A stretch of DNA of 64,000 nucleotides from Chrysophaeum taylorii (GCA_029834535.1 JAQMWT010000188.1:1-64000); one strand, 5' to 3'; positions 29,833 to 40,320 are shown, counted from the first letter of the stretch. The notes: generated from the sequence alone by a model not told the origin. Program-made: numbers and translations.

Positions 29833-32154
29833 ATGATGGAGCAGCAGCAATTGCGCGTGGTGCGACTGCGGTTCGGGGGCAGGACGAGGTTCGTCAACCT
29901 CTGGTCCGGATGCAATCCGTCCGAGCTGCGCGAGCTGATTGGCGCGGCCCTGGGCTTGCCTATCGACGGCGACAAGGCGCCGGTCGCTATCATAGCCGAC
30001 GGGAGCGGACTCATCGTACCGCTCTCGGTGGCTTGCTCGTACCCGCAGACGTTGGACGAGTCGTCCTACTCGGTGCTCCGGGCGGATGGCACGGGCGCGG
30101 AGATGTCGGTGACGCTCGACGACGACGACGACCGAGTTGCGCCCGCGACGCAGGCTGAGGTGTCCACGGGGGACGACGAGGCTAAGGTCAAGAAACTGAC
30201 CGACCTGATTTGCAAGTTCGCACGCCTCATGGAGTCGCACGGTCGGCTTACGAGGCTCGAGGCCGACACGGTCGAGGCGCTTGCGTCGAAGCGCGACACC
30301 GTCGTTCTCGCCGCTTACGCCGTCGCCGCCGCCGACCAGGACGCCGACTATCTCCTGGCGCTTGTGCGGAATGTACGTCCTTCGGTCTCCTTGGCTTTCT
30401 CATGGTGCAACAGGTGGCGCGCGACTATCTGCGAGAAAGGAGCGGCGACGATCCGTCAAGCTTCGACGGGCCCGCCGAGCATGCTGTTGCCGAACAGTTG
30501 CTGCGCGTGATCGACGAGCTCTTCGTCTCCAAGCGCTTCCAAGGCCTCATCGACATGCCCAAATGCCGCTACCTTCAGAAGCTGGTGCTAGAGAAGGACC
30601 CCGCCATCTTTGCTGCCTTTGATGTCTACGCCGAGGACGGCGACCTCGACGAGTGAGCTGCGGCGCCCGCTGCACATGGGGTTTGACACAACTGTGCAGG
30701 CTCTTCGATACCCTCGTCCGCATCTCGTTGCGGGGGCCCGTGACGGAGGAGAGGACAGCGCCGGCACAAGCTCCAGGGTGAGTCCCGCGTGCGGTAGTTC
30801 TTACCGGACGATGGCACCAGGCCGCTGGTTGCGACACAAGCGGAGGAGGATGAGAAGGGCGAGGATGCCAAGGAGCCCGACGACTTCGCCGGCGACCGAA
30901 AGCTCATGGAAGAACGCAGGCTTGCCGTGTTCCGAGAGTGCATGGTCTGGCTTGTCGACAAGAACATCGTAGACAGTCCGAGCGCCAACGCGCTTCTGGT
31001 AATAACACCGTAACTCCTTTTGCGAGCATGCTTGTTGATGCGCAGGCGAATGCGGCGATGGGGAACGAAAGACTGCGGGAAGCGCTGGATGCCTATGGAA
31101 CTTCTGGAGACCTGGAGAAGTTTCTTGAGACGCTCGCTGTGGTCGCCAAGGACTTGGGGAACGCGGCGAGGGCACCTACACCGGCTGCAGCAACCATGGA
31201 CGACCGCCAGCTGGTAGTCTTCCGCGAGTGCGTGACCTGGCTCCTCGAGAAAGACATCATCGAGGCATCTCACGCGGAGACGCTGATCCGGGCCGCGGCG
31301 GCCGGCGACCCAAGACTCCGCGCTGCCCTGGACGCATACGCGGCGTCGACCGATTTAGGCAAGTTTCTTGAAACGCTCTCGGTCATGGCACGCGTCATGC
31401 GTACCTCGGACGTCAAGCAAACCATCGACACCGCCGGTCCCGCTGCCGACGTCCGAGACGATGATGACGACGGAAAGAAAGACGACGACGACGACGACGA
31501 TGATGCCCGTATCGTAGACAAGGGCATCGATGCGGCGGCCAAGGGCTCAAAGGCGACAGACGATGTCGCGCTCAAAGAACTCATTGATCTCATCTCCTGC
31601 CTCGTTGACGAGGGCAAGCTCACCGACGACGAGCACCGATACCTTTCACAGCTCCTTGTCAATTGCGACGCGCGCCTCCTCGCCGCCTACGACGTCTACG
31701 TTGAGTCGCAAGATGTGGACGATCTCGTAGATACCATCGTGCGTATCGCCAAGCGCCACGTCCACCTAGGCACCAACGGTGGCGGCAGTGCATGGGCGCC
31801 TGCCGACGATGACGACGACGACGACGGCAATGGCAACGGCGAGACCATGGCTGCAGCCCCAGCCCCGTCGGACATGCACGATATCTTTGCCGAGCTTTCT
31901 CGTTCCAACCTCACTGAAGTTGAGGTGATCCCTTTTCTTGCGGCACGCTTGTGACCCAGTGCCCTCAGGTTGCCGCTCTCCAGTTGTGTGCCGCACGTAA
32001 CGATACCGATCTCGCGGCTGTGCTCCAGGTCTTTCGCGTCGAGGGCGACCAATCAGACCTTGAAGACTCGCTCAAGCGCATTGCTCGAAAAACGATTGAA
32101 GAGGCTATCAGCTCGAGCGAGATTGAAAAACTCGAGAAGCTCGCCGAGTCGTGA
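29833..32154 (+). CDS. Six-repeat helical protein with N-terminal ubiquitin/PB1-like domain (6 exons)
   Basis: Exons are 29833-30372, 30414-30652, 30700-30777, 30821-30998, 31046-31924 and 31969-32154; all introns are 41-47 bases with GT-AG ends. The product is 699 residues. The first 100 residues look like a ubiquitin-fold or PB1-like domain (RFVNLWSGCNPSELRELIG, IIADGSGLIVPLS). Then come six helical modules of about 70 residues, each shaped like an N-terminal helix pair, a short loop, and a closing motif such as LREALDAYGTSGDLEKFLET or LLAAYDVYVESQDVDDLVDT. Asp-rich linkers separate modules 4-6. Several introns fall inside modules. I do not recognise a named family. The start lies 184 bases from the divergently transcribed EF-hand gene. 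Confidence 0.72.
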
Positions 32155-33538
32155 CAAAAGATCTCTTGGTGCAATTACAAAACTGAATCGGGCGAACGAT
32201 CCTCCACTTGTCGCCCACGATTTTTTTGCTTTTCTAGACGCTCGCCTCACGTCCGTACCCTCTGATAATGCACGTTTCCCAGCACGCACATGAAATCGAT
32301 CTGCTTCATGATGCAGCACCTTGTCTAGGTTCATCCCTGTCACTCTCGAGCCCGATCGTCATCCGTTTTTTGCATCAACCGGATTCACTGTACGCACCTC
32401 AAATATTATCAATCACATCCTCGACTGAATGCGGATGTGTAGACTGGCATCGAATGACGGCAGTAAATCGGCCGCAGTCAGCACTGCGATCTTTGAATCC
32501 ACCCCTGCGACGTGCGAGTGGGCGATCATCTGGAGATCATCTGGAAATTGCCTTCTTCGTGATTCCTTCGTTTTCTCTGCTCCATATCTTGTGTTCTATT
32601 TCCGCTTGCGAATATTCGTTGATCGGTATTCTGGTGGGTACGAATTTGATTCTGCAGAAATTTGCTCGGCGACACAACATCGGCCGAAGACGCAGTAGTC
32701 GTAGTGAGACGTCACAAGCGTTCAAGTAATTGGGGATACCTACGTATCGCAATAGCGTAGTGAGAATTTCCAGCAATCTCCCAGGACGGAGGACGGATGA
32801 CGGAAACCACTTCTGAAGGGATAGTGGGCCTTGCATGCTTGTTGTCCTAGTTGTCCCTTTTCGCTTATCTGGCCATATGTCTGCTGCGTGTTGGGGCTTA
32901 TTATATCCGTTTTCCCACGCTTTTCCCACAGTCTGCGTTCCGGATTTCGGGTCGCGTCTGGGAAAGAGGCGTGGGCGTCCTATGGAATATATAAGGACAA
33001 CAAACATATATATCCCTCGTTAGTGATTCGGTTTTGGCGTTTTTGACATCGATCTCGGCGCATGGCCATACAGCAAACCAACAAACGCACGAACATATTA
33101 TTGTTATTGTCGCTTGCAACTCCATTACGCCGAGGACAGAAGGGAAAAAATAGGAAGACAAACCAAGGCAGGGGAGACGCGGGGATAATTTCACCTCCAA
33201 ATATAGCATCAGCTGCTTATCTCAGTGCCGGCCATGGTGCCAGCTTAGGCGATGGCGTGAAAATGCTACCTCGGGCTGTTGGTTGTTTTGCTGACGACAA
33301 AATGCGCAATTTCAATATGATACTTATAAAGCCAGATAAATGCGTCCCATGATGCAGAATCACGGCACACAGTTAGCCCAAATTCAGAGGCACGGACTGC
33401 CTGATCCGAGCGCGATGCAAGAGTGTGTAGTGGGATGAATGGAGCATGCAACATGTAACCCAATTCCAGCTATCTGAGATCCACTTAGGTAGCAGCGGGG
33501 CAACCGCGATCAGGCAGCAGCAGGCTAATCAGGCAAGG
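32155..33538. other. Gene-poor AT-richer stretch
   Basis: No recognisable gene. A minus-strand frame (33007-32537) and a plus-strand frame (32268-32729) overlap, and neither looks like a conserved protein. The composition is more AT-rich than the neighbouring genes. Confidence 0.35.
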
Positions 33539-34108
33539 TCAAGCAAAGGTGGGGTGGGGACTTCTGGGTCGATCTAGCACGAAGTGCAAAAAACGGAGTG
33601 GTACGAGGGGGCAGGCAATTGGCCGTGAAACAGCCCGTGCGGTGTTGCGTGCGGGAAGCTCGTGGTCAATCGTGGGAAGCACGTTGTCGCCGACGTTGTC
33701 ACCGACGTTGTCGCCGACGTTGTCGCCGACGTTGTCGCCGACTTGTAGCGGAGGTTTGGGGGCCAAAGGAAGTTGGAGTGCGAGGAGAGGAGAGGATGCT
33801 GTATTCACAGCGACGTGAACCAGGAACGTTTTGTTTGTGTTTTTGTTGAGTTCCGATGTCGTCAAGCCGGCATCCATTAGTTGACGCTGAATTTGTTGAC
33901 GATGGTGGTTATTGTAGTGATTGACGTTGACGTTGGTCATAACTGGTGGCTGGTGAGTGACGTTGTTGTTCTTGTTCTTGCTGTAGTTTTTCTTCTTCGT
34001 CTTTTTGCGTTGTCGTCGTTGTCTTTTTCGTATTAAAGCGGTCAGCACTCCCCTCGAAGTAACACATCGACAACAGGGGCGCACTTGGCCGTAAATGACG
34101 AGTATCAT
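33539..34108 (-). CDS. Low-complexity hypothetical frame with VGDN repeats
   Basis: The 189-codon frame is rich in Asn, Gln, Lys and Arg in its first half and holds five tandem VGDN tetrapeptides, encoded by a 12-base DNA repeat. It overlaps the stop of the beta-helix gene. No domain is recognisable, and it may simply be the open complement of a repeat. Low confidence. Confidence 0.2.
   Translation of the reverse strand: MILVIYGQVRPCCRCVTSRGVLTALIRKRQRRQRKKTKKKNYSKNKNNNVTHQPPVMTNVNVNHYNNHHRQQIQRQLMDAGLTTSELNKNTNKTFLVHVAVNTASSPLLALQLPLAPKPPLQVGDNVGDNVGDNVGDNVGDNVLPTIDHELPARNTARAVSRPIACPLVPLRFLHFVLDRPRSPHPTFA
33681..33745. repeat. 12-base tandem repeat
   Basis: About five copies of GACGTTGTCGCC in a row, with one A substitution in an early unit. 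The period is a multiple of three and the run stays in frame in the minus-strand hypothetical ORF. Confidence 0.85.
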
Positions 34109-35628
34109 TAGAAGAGGCTGGAGGCTTGTGTCGGGATCGGAGTGGCATAAATAGGCGAAGGGGATGGAAAGTCATTGGTTTTCGGGCCATTTCCAGTGCT
34201 GCTGTCGACAGTTGAAGGTTGAAGGGTGGCGTAACTCGGCGCAGCCGATAGATAGTTGTCAGTATCAGGTCCTCCGTTGAGTCTATCATCGATGGGCGAA
34301 GGTTGTGGGGTGTTATAGCTAGGCGCCTCCGATTGACTATTGACGGTATCCGTGCCATCGCTGGGGTCAAGTCCAACGGGCGCAATGGTCGTCGACGGCA
34401 CAGGCGATTCGGGCGTCGGAGATTGGCTAAGGTTGGCTAGACGCAATTGTCGCTGTCGGGGCGCCGACTCGTCGATGGTCGGGATGTCGTTCCATTGATA
34501 CGACGAGGTTTCCGACACATTCACGTCATCAGGCACGTTGTCTCTTACGCGACCTCGCGCCGTCGTGATCGACCCGTGGCTCACAACGTATACACCGCCG
34601 CCCATATCATTTGCGACATTTTCGCGGACGTCGCTGCCGGTGTCAGTAAAACGGCTTTCGTCAACAGCAATGGCACCACCGCGTTGTGCAGCATTGTGGC
34701 GCAGCGCGTTGGTCGTCATGGTGATGACGGAAGAAAAGAAGAGGGCGATCGCACCGCCTTCGTCGGCGTTATTAGATGCAAATTCAGTGCTTGAGACGGT
34801 CGCGGCACTGTCCGAAAGGTAGATTGCACCACCACGAGACACCGTCTCGTTTCGAGCGCTCGACCTGGCTTCGTTGTCGGCGAAGTGGCAGCTGGTCGCG
34901 ACGAGCCGGCTCCGCAATCCGATAGAAATTGCTCCCCCAAGCGCTTCGGCGGTGTTTTTAACAAACGCGCTTCCAACAACGTCGAGCGTGCTTGCCCGCG
35001 CAACGATAGCGCCACCGATAATCGCGCTGTTGTTCCGTAGAGTGCACCCCGACATAGTCATGGCGCTGTTGTCGAGGGAGATAACGCCACCCGTCGAGGC
35101 GGAGTTGTCATAGAATGTGCTGTCGATTACATGAAGCGTCCCCTGAGCCACGTAGATCGCGCCGCCACCGCCTTGACGCACGGCCGAGTTGAAGACGCCA
35201 CATCGAAACAGTTCGAGGGTCCCTCCGAGTACGGCAACGGCCCCGCCCATCGTCTCCGAGCGGCCGTACTTGATGGCAACGTTATCCAAGGAAAGATCGC
35301 CGTCATCCTCCACGACGATCACCTGGACTGCCTGCTGTCCGTCCAGCGCCGCTCCAGTTTCGCTCGAAATGCTCAAGTGTTTAGAGACCGTGAGTGCGCT
35401 GCGCATCGGAATGTCACTCGCGAGCGATACCACATCCTCAACCTCCATGAAATGTCGCAACTGCTCGAACGTCGACGCTGTGCGCGTCAGGAGGCGGCGC
35501 CGGCCTGCTATGTCTGGGACATGCCGATGTTCACCACGAAGGCCTTGTCGGGCAGAGCCCTCGTCCACACCAGGGTGGAGGACGGTCGAAGAGACACAAC
35601 ATGGCAAGAGCCAAAAGAGCGCGCGCAT
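34108..35628 (-). CDS. Secreted right-handed beta-helix protein with GGAI repeats
   Basis: I start at Met 35628 because the next residues (RALFWLLPCCVSSTVL) make a signal peptide. The frame is open to a Met at 35730, which would bury it. The mature part has about eight turns of a parallel beta-helix, each marked by a Gly-Gly-Ala-Ile/Val motif with an Asn ladder (MGGAVAVLGGTLELFRCG, GGGGAIYVAQGTLHVID, ALGGAISIGLRSRLVATS, EGGAIALFFSS, RGGAIAVDES). Such turns resemble chlamydial Pmp and other extracellular beta-helices. The last 120 residues are a Ser/Pro/Thr-rich stalk with imperfect repeats of APSYxTPQPS. There is no membrane segment at the C-terminus. It is probably a cell-surface or extracellular protein; the ligand is unknown. 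Confidence 0.75.
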   Translation of the reverse strand: MRALFWLLPCCVSSTVLHPGVDEGSARQGLRGEHRHVPDIAGRRRLLTRTASTFEQLRHFMEVEDVVSLASDIPMRSALTVSKHLSISSETGAALDGQQAVQVIVVEDDGDLSLDNVAIKYGRSETMGGAVAVLGGTLELFRCGVFNSAVRQGGGGAIYVAQGTLHVIDSTFYDNSASTGGVISLDNSAMTMSGCTLRNNSAIIGGAIVARASTLDVVGSAFVKNTAEALGGAISIGLRSRLVATSCHFADNEARSSARNETVSRGGAIYLSDSAATVSSTEFASNNADEGGAIALFFSSVITMTTNALRHNAAQRGGAIAVDESRFTDTGSDVRENVANDMGGGVYVVSHGSITTARGRVRDNVPDDVNVSETSSYQWNDIPTIDESAPRQRQLRLANLSQSPTPESPVPSTTIAPVGLDPSDGTDTVNSQSEAPSYNTPQPSPIDDRLNGGPDTDNYLSAAPSYATLQPSTVDSSTGNGPKTNDFPSPSPIYATPIPTQASSLF

Positions 35629-35929
35629 CGTGATGGTCGCCGACGTCACGACGTAGACCCTCAGGCTTGCAATTTCGGAGAACGCGAAGGTGACTAAATG
35701 AAAGTAGAGAAGGGCACAACAACCACACAAAAGTTAGCGCAGTGATGTCGTAATCAACCATGCCAACTTGAACATTGCCGGTACACGCGGACACTTAGTC
35801 ATCGAGAGATACCGCCCGACTACAGACGCCATATGGGCAGTTACTGAATCTGCGCCGCGTAAAGACTTTTCTAGTGAATTCGATAGTTCGCGCAATTTCG
35901 TAGCAATCAACGGTACTGTTCTGTGACGT
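35629..35929. other. Upstream region of beta-helix gene
   Basis: This is the 5' flank of the minus-strand beta-helix gene. No further gene is visible. Confidence 0.35.
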
Positions 35930-35981
35930 AAGACCTTCGTCGCCCCCCTCTTAGCAGTCGACATTTAAAGACCTTCGTCGC
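35930..35981 (+). mobile_element. 24-base LINE insertion flanked by a 14-base target duplication
   Basis: The 14-base word AAGACCTTCGTCGC occurs at 35930-35943 and again at 35968-35981. Between them lies CCCCCTCTTAGCAGTCGACA TTTA (24 bases), which is the extreme 3' end of the restriction-like-endonuclease LINE. This is an almost complete 5' truncation with its target-site duplication still perfect. Confidence 0.85.
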
Positions 35982-36524
35982 TCTTTTTTTGGTCCGTTTC
36001 AATTTTTTTTTGTAACAGACAGCTAAATTGAGCGGTGAGTACGGAGGTGCGAAGTGTGCCGTATGCGGGAGAGGTGTCAGAGGCGGGCGATCGGAATACA
36101 TCAGAGGCTGGCACTCCGCGAGGGCTTTGGCGGAGTCGCCATCGACCGAGGCGAAGCTACTTTCAATGCCGATGGTATTCGAAAGGCGACCCCTCACAAG
36201 AAAGGGATTTGCGAAGGTAGGCTGCTAAAGATTGGGGGTAAAACAAACGGTGGGTTTGTAGAGGGCGACTCCTAATATGCGATCGCTAACCGTTGGTTGC
36301 GATGGAGGACGGCGCCTAACACGCTTGTTCCCTGCGGCGGCCCCGGCCGTCCCGGAGTGAGACGGAGCCTGCTCGCCTCCCGGGCTGGCCGGTTAGCACC
36401 CGGAAAGTCCGCGCTGGGATGGGGTTCGTTCGGTTGGGCAGAACGCGACGGACAGGTCGATTGTTCGTGGACCAACAAGTCCGCGGCCTGCGACGCTTTT
36501 GCACGACCTCGCACAAGACCGCGC
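35982..36524. other. Intergenic, no gene seen
   Basis: Frames on both strands are short and overlapping. A GC-rich block at 36330-36500 may be more of the second LINE family that ends at 36652, because its repeat partner at 8655 begins at the corresponding place. Confidence 0.3.
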
Positions 36525-36652
36525 GCAGTGGCGGTCCACCATCAACAAGTCCGTCCTCGTCCCTCGCCTCAGCCCCAACTGCGTGATTTTCCTCTGTGAT
36601 TCCGTACCAGCTCCTGGTCCGGCCTGGCTCCCATGTCTGAAGTTAGTTAGTT
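36525..36652 (+). repeat. Second dispersed repeat, ends in GTTAGTTAG
   Basis: Same family as 8655-8810, including the TGCGTGATTTTCCTCTG word and the GGCCTGGCTCCCATG block. One frame reads DRAQWRSTINKS, reminiscent of the C-terminus of a non-LTR reverse transcriptase. It ends at a GTTAGTTAG tail that joins the inverted LINE tail. Confidence 0.5.
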
Positions 36653-37510
36653 TTTAAATGTCGAGTGCTAAGAGGGGGTGTGTGGGGGGGGCATGAAGGA
36701 TGTGGGTGGGTTTGTGGGGTATGAGGGATGTGCCTGACGGGCGGAGATAAGTACGCGGGACCTAGTCGGGGTCATCGCCGAGGCGTGGGGCAGGCGAAGA
36801 GAGGACGGGCCCCGCCCGTAGGTCGTACGCATGCTGCCGCCGGACGTATGTGCGACGAAGGGTGACGTCCTGCTGGGATCGGGCGGCCTGGGCGGGGTTC
36901 CCCGAGGCGGCGACATGGGTGAGGGCGGTGAGGGCACAGCGAGCCCGGCCTAATGCGTTGGCGATCCCCCACTCACGGTAGATGCGGCGAGTTTGGGCCG
37001 CCTTTGCCTCTGTGAAGTTGGCGCAGCCGCTTGTCACCCAGGTTCGCGCAGCGATGCGCTCTGCGCATGTTTGGGCGAGAGCGTGGCACGCCGCGCTGGC
37101 CTCACCGAAGGCACCAAAGACGAGGCCGGCGACGGTGCCGTAGCTACGTAGCCGCTGTTCGACAGGGCCCAAGAAGCCAGGCGGTGGTGCTGTACCCGGC
37201 TGGGGGATGATGGCGTCGATGCCGCGGGCGTGAGCGAGGTATTCGGAGTGGACTTGCGCTGCGCGCCGATCGACAGGCGACGGGTGGGAGGGATGGAGGG
37301 CGTGGGCGGTGTACAACGAACCCCAAGCGAGGGTTTTGATGTCGTAGAGTTGCTCCTTGTTGTCGAGCGTGGTGAGGATGTCTGGGACGACTTGACGTCG
37401 GGCGAGATTGCCTCGGTACCGGCCGTAGAGGCGCGTGCGAATGGTAGGGGCGACGACGTCAGCAAAGATGCCGAAAACCTCGGACAGGGCTGGGATGCCG
37501 GCCTCTTTGA
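36653..37510 (-). mobile_element. LINE copy F, 5'-truncated
   Basis: On the minus strand this copy runs from the codons for GIPALSEVFGIFADVV through the nuclease region to the tail AGCACTCGACATTT. The PD...DXK segment is present but one frame change separates it (37525-37034 in one frame, 37316-36762 in another). It is nearly identical to copy G at 54960-56758 over the shared part. Its 5' end abuts another LINE tail. Confidence 0.75.
36762..37316 (-). pseudogene. LINE ORF C-terminus, copy F
   Basis: This 184-codon frame corresponds to the post-nuclease region (starting in YTAHALHPSHPS, through FLGPVEQRLRSYG and YREWGIANALGRARC) and shares the C-terminal RLGDDPD with copy A. The catalytic YDIKT lies just upstream in a different frame, so no intact nuclease is made. 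Confidence 0.6.
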
Positions 37511-37565
37511 GTGTGGGGGGGGCATGAAGGATGTGGGTGGGTTTGTGGGGGTTTGTGGGGTAGTT
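37511..37565 (-). repeat. LINE tail abutting copy F
   Basis: TGTGGGGGGGGCATGAAGGA and TGTGGGTGGGTTTGTGGGG repeat the inverted LINE tail. This places the truncated 5' end of copy F immediately beside the 3' tail of another copy in the same orientation. Confidence 0.6.
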
Positions 37566-38723
37566 AGTTTGTTAGACTGCTAAATATAGGGTAGGGGCAT
37601 TACACTACAGTAGGCATGGGATTTTAGATAATAAACTTTTCAAGTATGACCCTTTTAGAACTCGACCTTTAAAAACCCGACATCAGACTTTTACCCTACA
37701 CGGTGCGGAGCGTTCCGAAAAAACCGACACGTACCTCACCCTCTGCAAAACGCTCCATCAGAGACTAAACCTTCAGGATGCTTAAGGTCAGCACCCCGTG
37801 AGAATTCTTTCGACTCCGTGGCTGAACTCGCAGCTGCGGAACTTCACGTCGCACTGGGCGGCACCCGTCGGTCTAGTAAGGAAAGAGTATATTACGGTTT
37901 GTCCTCCTCGAGAGCGGGGTGTGCGCAGGGAGGGCATGAAGGAGACGCAGGTCGTTCGTAGAATGCGGCAGGGGCAGCAGCATGGGGGGATAAGAGCGCT
38001 TAAAACTAGGCCCTAGACTTAATCTTCGGACGCTGAACGAGAAACCCTCGTTCTAAAGCACATTTGTCGGCTTACTACTTGTATAACATTGAAATAATGT
38101 CGATATAAAACGGTTTTGCTGATTGATACAATGATAGTCCAAACGCACCCGGCTTCAAGTTAGGGCGCAAACGGCGTCCAAGTCATGGCGCATATGTTTT
38201 GTAATCTTCGAACTTCACCAAGCAAACTTTTCCTACACTTGTACCATGGCCAGCTGTGTCGCGGCGACTGGCCGCCGGACTTCTCGGACGCGTTGCGTGA
38301 AGCAACCAACGACTCCGCGCGCTTCTTCTCGGAGCTCACACGACTAGAACGCAACACTTTATGATGGCGTCGAGGCCCGCGCTTAGCTCCGCAATGCCAC
38401 CCTCAACCAAACCACTCATGACTCCACCTAGCTCGACGACCAAGGTGGCAAGGACCACCTCGACGACGACGACAGAGCGGCGAGTCCCGGTGCCGAAATA
38501 TGCGGGGCTGTGCCGCGGCGCTGGTTGCTCATGTGCGCTTCCCGCCTCGGGATGGACGGGTTGAGCCGGATGTCTAGACCTTCCGTGCAAAATGCATGAA
38601 CGCGTCAGATTGAGAGAACGATGTCATCTTCGTTGTAGGATATAGACACAGGGAACAATCGCGATCGCAATCGAGGGGACCGACTTTCGACACAGACAGA
38701 CAGGCAGACAGACAAATTGAGCG
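37566..38723. other. Gene-poor stretch
   Basis: No gene is supported. A GACA microsatellite (GACAGACAGACAGGCAGACA) sits at about 38693-38715, immediately before the ADP/ATP carrier pseudogene. Confidence 0.35.
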
Positions 38724-38993
38724 ATGGAGAAGCCAAATTACGTCATGTACTTCTTTGCGGGCGGCATCAGCAGGGCGATTACCAAGACGTGCACCGCGCC
38801 GATCCAGCGCGTCAAGTTGATCATCTAGACCCAGGACGCCAACCCGAAGATCATCTCGCGGGGTACACTGGGATATTGAAAACGTTCTCGCGCGTCGCGT
38901 CCGAGCAGGGCAGACTGGCGGGCAAACTCGTCAGCGTGCTGCGATGCTTTCTGACGCAGGCACCCATTTTGCTTAAAAGGATTCGATCATAAG
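38724..38993 (+). pseudogene. ADP/ATP carrier pseudogene fragment
   Basis: The translation begins at an ATG with MEKPNYVMYFFAGGISRAIT and continues KTCTAPIQRVKLII, then a stop, then TQDANPKIISRG. This matches the first helix and PxxxxR motif (TAPIERVKLLIQTQ) of mitochondrial ADP/ATP carriers, with CAG changed to TAG at the conserved Gln. After at least one frame change, FSRVASEQG and RCFLTQAP match the carrier stretch between helices 1 and 2. The rest of the about 300-residue protein is absent. It starts cleanly at the coding start, next to a GACA microsatellite of the kind at the LINE ends, so it may be a retrocopy. That is inference. Confidence 0.75.
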
Positions 38994-39155
38994 AAGCTGT
39001 GCTCGCACATTCTGGCCTCTCGAAGCGTAAGCCAGTCACATGCAGCGATATTTGGGATTTTCTTCACTCCACGCCTATCGGCACATTCTGGTTCATTTGA
39101 CCTCGAGTGGGTGCGTGGCCACCCTGAACGCCGCAAATACCCTTCCCGGCTCACC
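38994..39155. other. Spacer between pseudogene and LTR
   Basis: This short sequence has no feature other than the TCACC at 39151-39155, the left member of the putative target duplication of the gypsy element. Confidence 0.4.
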
Positions 39156-39477
39156 TGTGCCGGCAAAAACCTTTCCGACCTCTAGGGACACTGGGGGCAA
39201 CTCACCAACACGTCGGAGCTCTCTACACTCGCGGTAGGCTCGGGCTTGGGGGCCGGCTACGCGTCGCCACACACTTGTTCTCGCTCGCCTAGCCTCTCAA
39301 CTTGAGGCTGGCAGTTGCTTTATGATAAACAAGATACTCTTGACAGAGAAATCAGGGGGAAGTCAGGGGAGTGACATCACTTGACACCATGGGGAAAATA
39401 GGAAAAGGCATCCCGTTGAACGGGTGCAAAACCTTGAGGAGCGGGGTAAGCCTCAGCGAGCAGGAGTTGCCGCCACA
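39156..39477 (-). repeat. gypsy 3' LTR (left, 322 bases)
   Basis: Begins TGTGCCGGCA and ends TGCCGCCACA on the plus strand. It aligns along its length with the right LTR: both hold GAGCTCTCTACACTC, GGGGGCCGGCTACGCG, TTATGATAAACAAGATAC and GGCATCCCGTTGAACGGGT. The LTRs differ by scattered substitutions and a few indels, including one of about 6 bases near 39360. Confidence 0.88.
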
Positions 39478-39507
39478 GGACTCCCCGGGTAAGAAAACGA
39501 GCTGCCC

Positions 39508-40320
39508 TCAGCGAGAGGTCCGACGAGAATCACGAGCCTTGGCCGATTGAGCGTCTCGCGAATGAATTTTCCTGTAAACGCGCACGATGATGGGCTCGGG
39601 AACGCGTCCACTGCGCAAAGTAAACTTGGGGATTAACTCATCGATCTCGTGCGGAGCGAAGTCGGTGACACAGGGAGTGGTGCTGCTGATGATCTTAGAC
39701 TTGTCGGTGAAACTGCGACCGTCCACGTCCTTGTACTCCGGCTTGAGCTTGCGAGTAGAGAGATGTGAGGTGGATTTGTAGTAAGAAACCTTGTCTTGCG
39801 GACCGAGATCAGAGTAGAAATGCAGAGCTACTCGATCGTTCGCGTAATCATAAGGTTCATAAACTTTGGCGATGTAAATCTTCTTGCGCCAATCGGACCG
39901 TCCACGATCGGAGATCCGAAAGACAGCGAACTTACCGTGCTTAAAATCGTCCCCGAAATATTCCGTGGGCTTAGGCACGGCTTGATCGACCACCGGAGAA
40001 ACCATCACAGGGGCGATCTGACTGACATGAACGCAACAACGTTCGGGCGGAGAGTCGAGAGACTCAATCCTGTAGGTGACAGGAGACAGGCGCTCCACGA
40101 TAAGGAACGGGCCGTGCCATTCTGGTCGGAGTTTATTCTGAAGAAAAGGAATGTAAAGCAAAAGATGCGATCCCTCTTCGTACTCAACATCGATTTGGTC
40201 CGCATTGTAAGCGAGACGTTGTTTCTGGAGAGCTTTCTTGCGAGCTTCATTCACCGTGGCGGCGTAGAACTTCAATTTCTCGCGGGTCTCTGACACAACA
40301 TCAGAGCGAGTTTTCGGCAA
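39508..40320 (-). CDS. gypsy integrase C-terminal region
   Basis: This 270-codon frame carries on from the integrase core after a frame change around 40345. The GPY/F module is visible (WHGPFLIVERLSPVTYRI), preceded by the typical YEEGSHLLLYIPF segment. The C-terminal half has an extra beta-rich stretch (IYIAKVYEPYDYANDRVALH) and a basic end (RDSRRTSR), possibly a chromodomain-like or targeting module, though no aromatic cage can be named. Confidence 0.75.
   Translation of the reverse strand: MPKTRSDVVSETREKLKFYAATVNEARKKALQKQRLAYNADQIDVEYEEGSHLLLYIPFLQNKLRPEWHGPFLIVERLSPVTYRIESLDSPPERCCVHVSQIAPVMVSPVVDQAVPKPTEYFGDDFKHGKFAVFRISDRGRSDWRKKIYIAKVYEPYDYANDRVALHFYSDLGPQDKVSYYKSTSHLSTRKLKPEYKDVDGRSFTDKSKIISSTTPCVTDFAPHEIDELIPKFTLRSGRVPEPIIVRVYRKIHSRDAQSAKARDSRRTSR

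Noticed and set aside
32537-33007. Minus-strand hypothetical gene of 156 codons
   Set aside because: No homology-like pattern, no splice context, and overlapping frames of similar length on the other strand.
33681-33745. CRISPR-like array
   Set aside because: The 12-base units follow directly with no spacers. This is a simple in-frame tandem repeat in a eukaryotic sequence.
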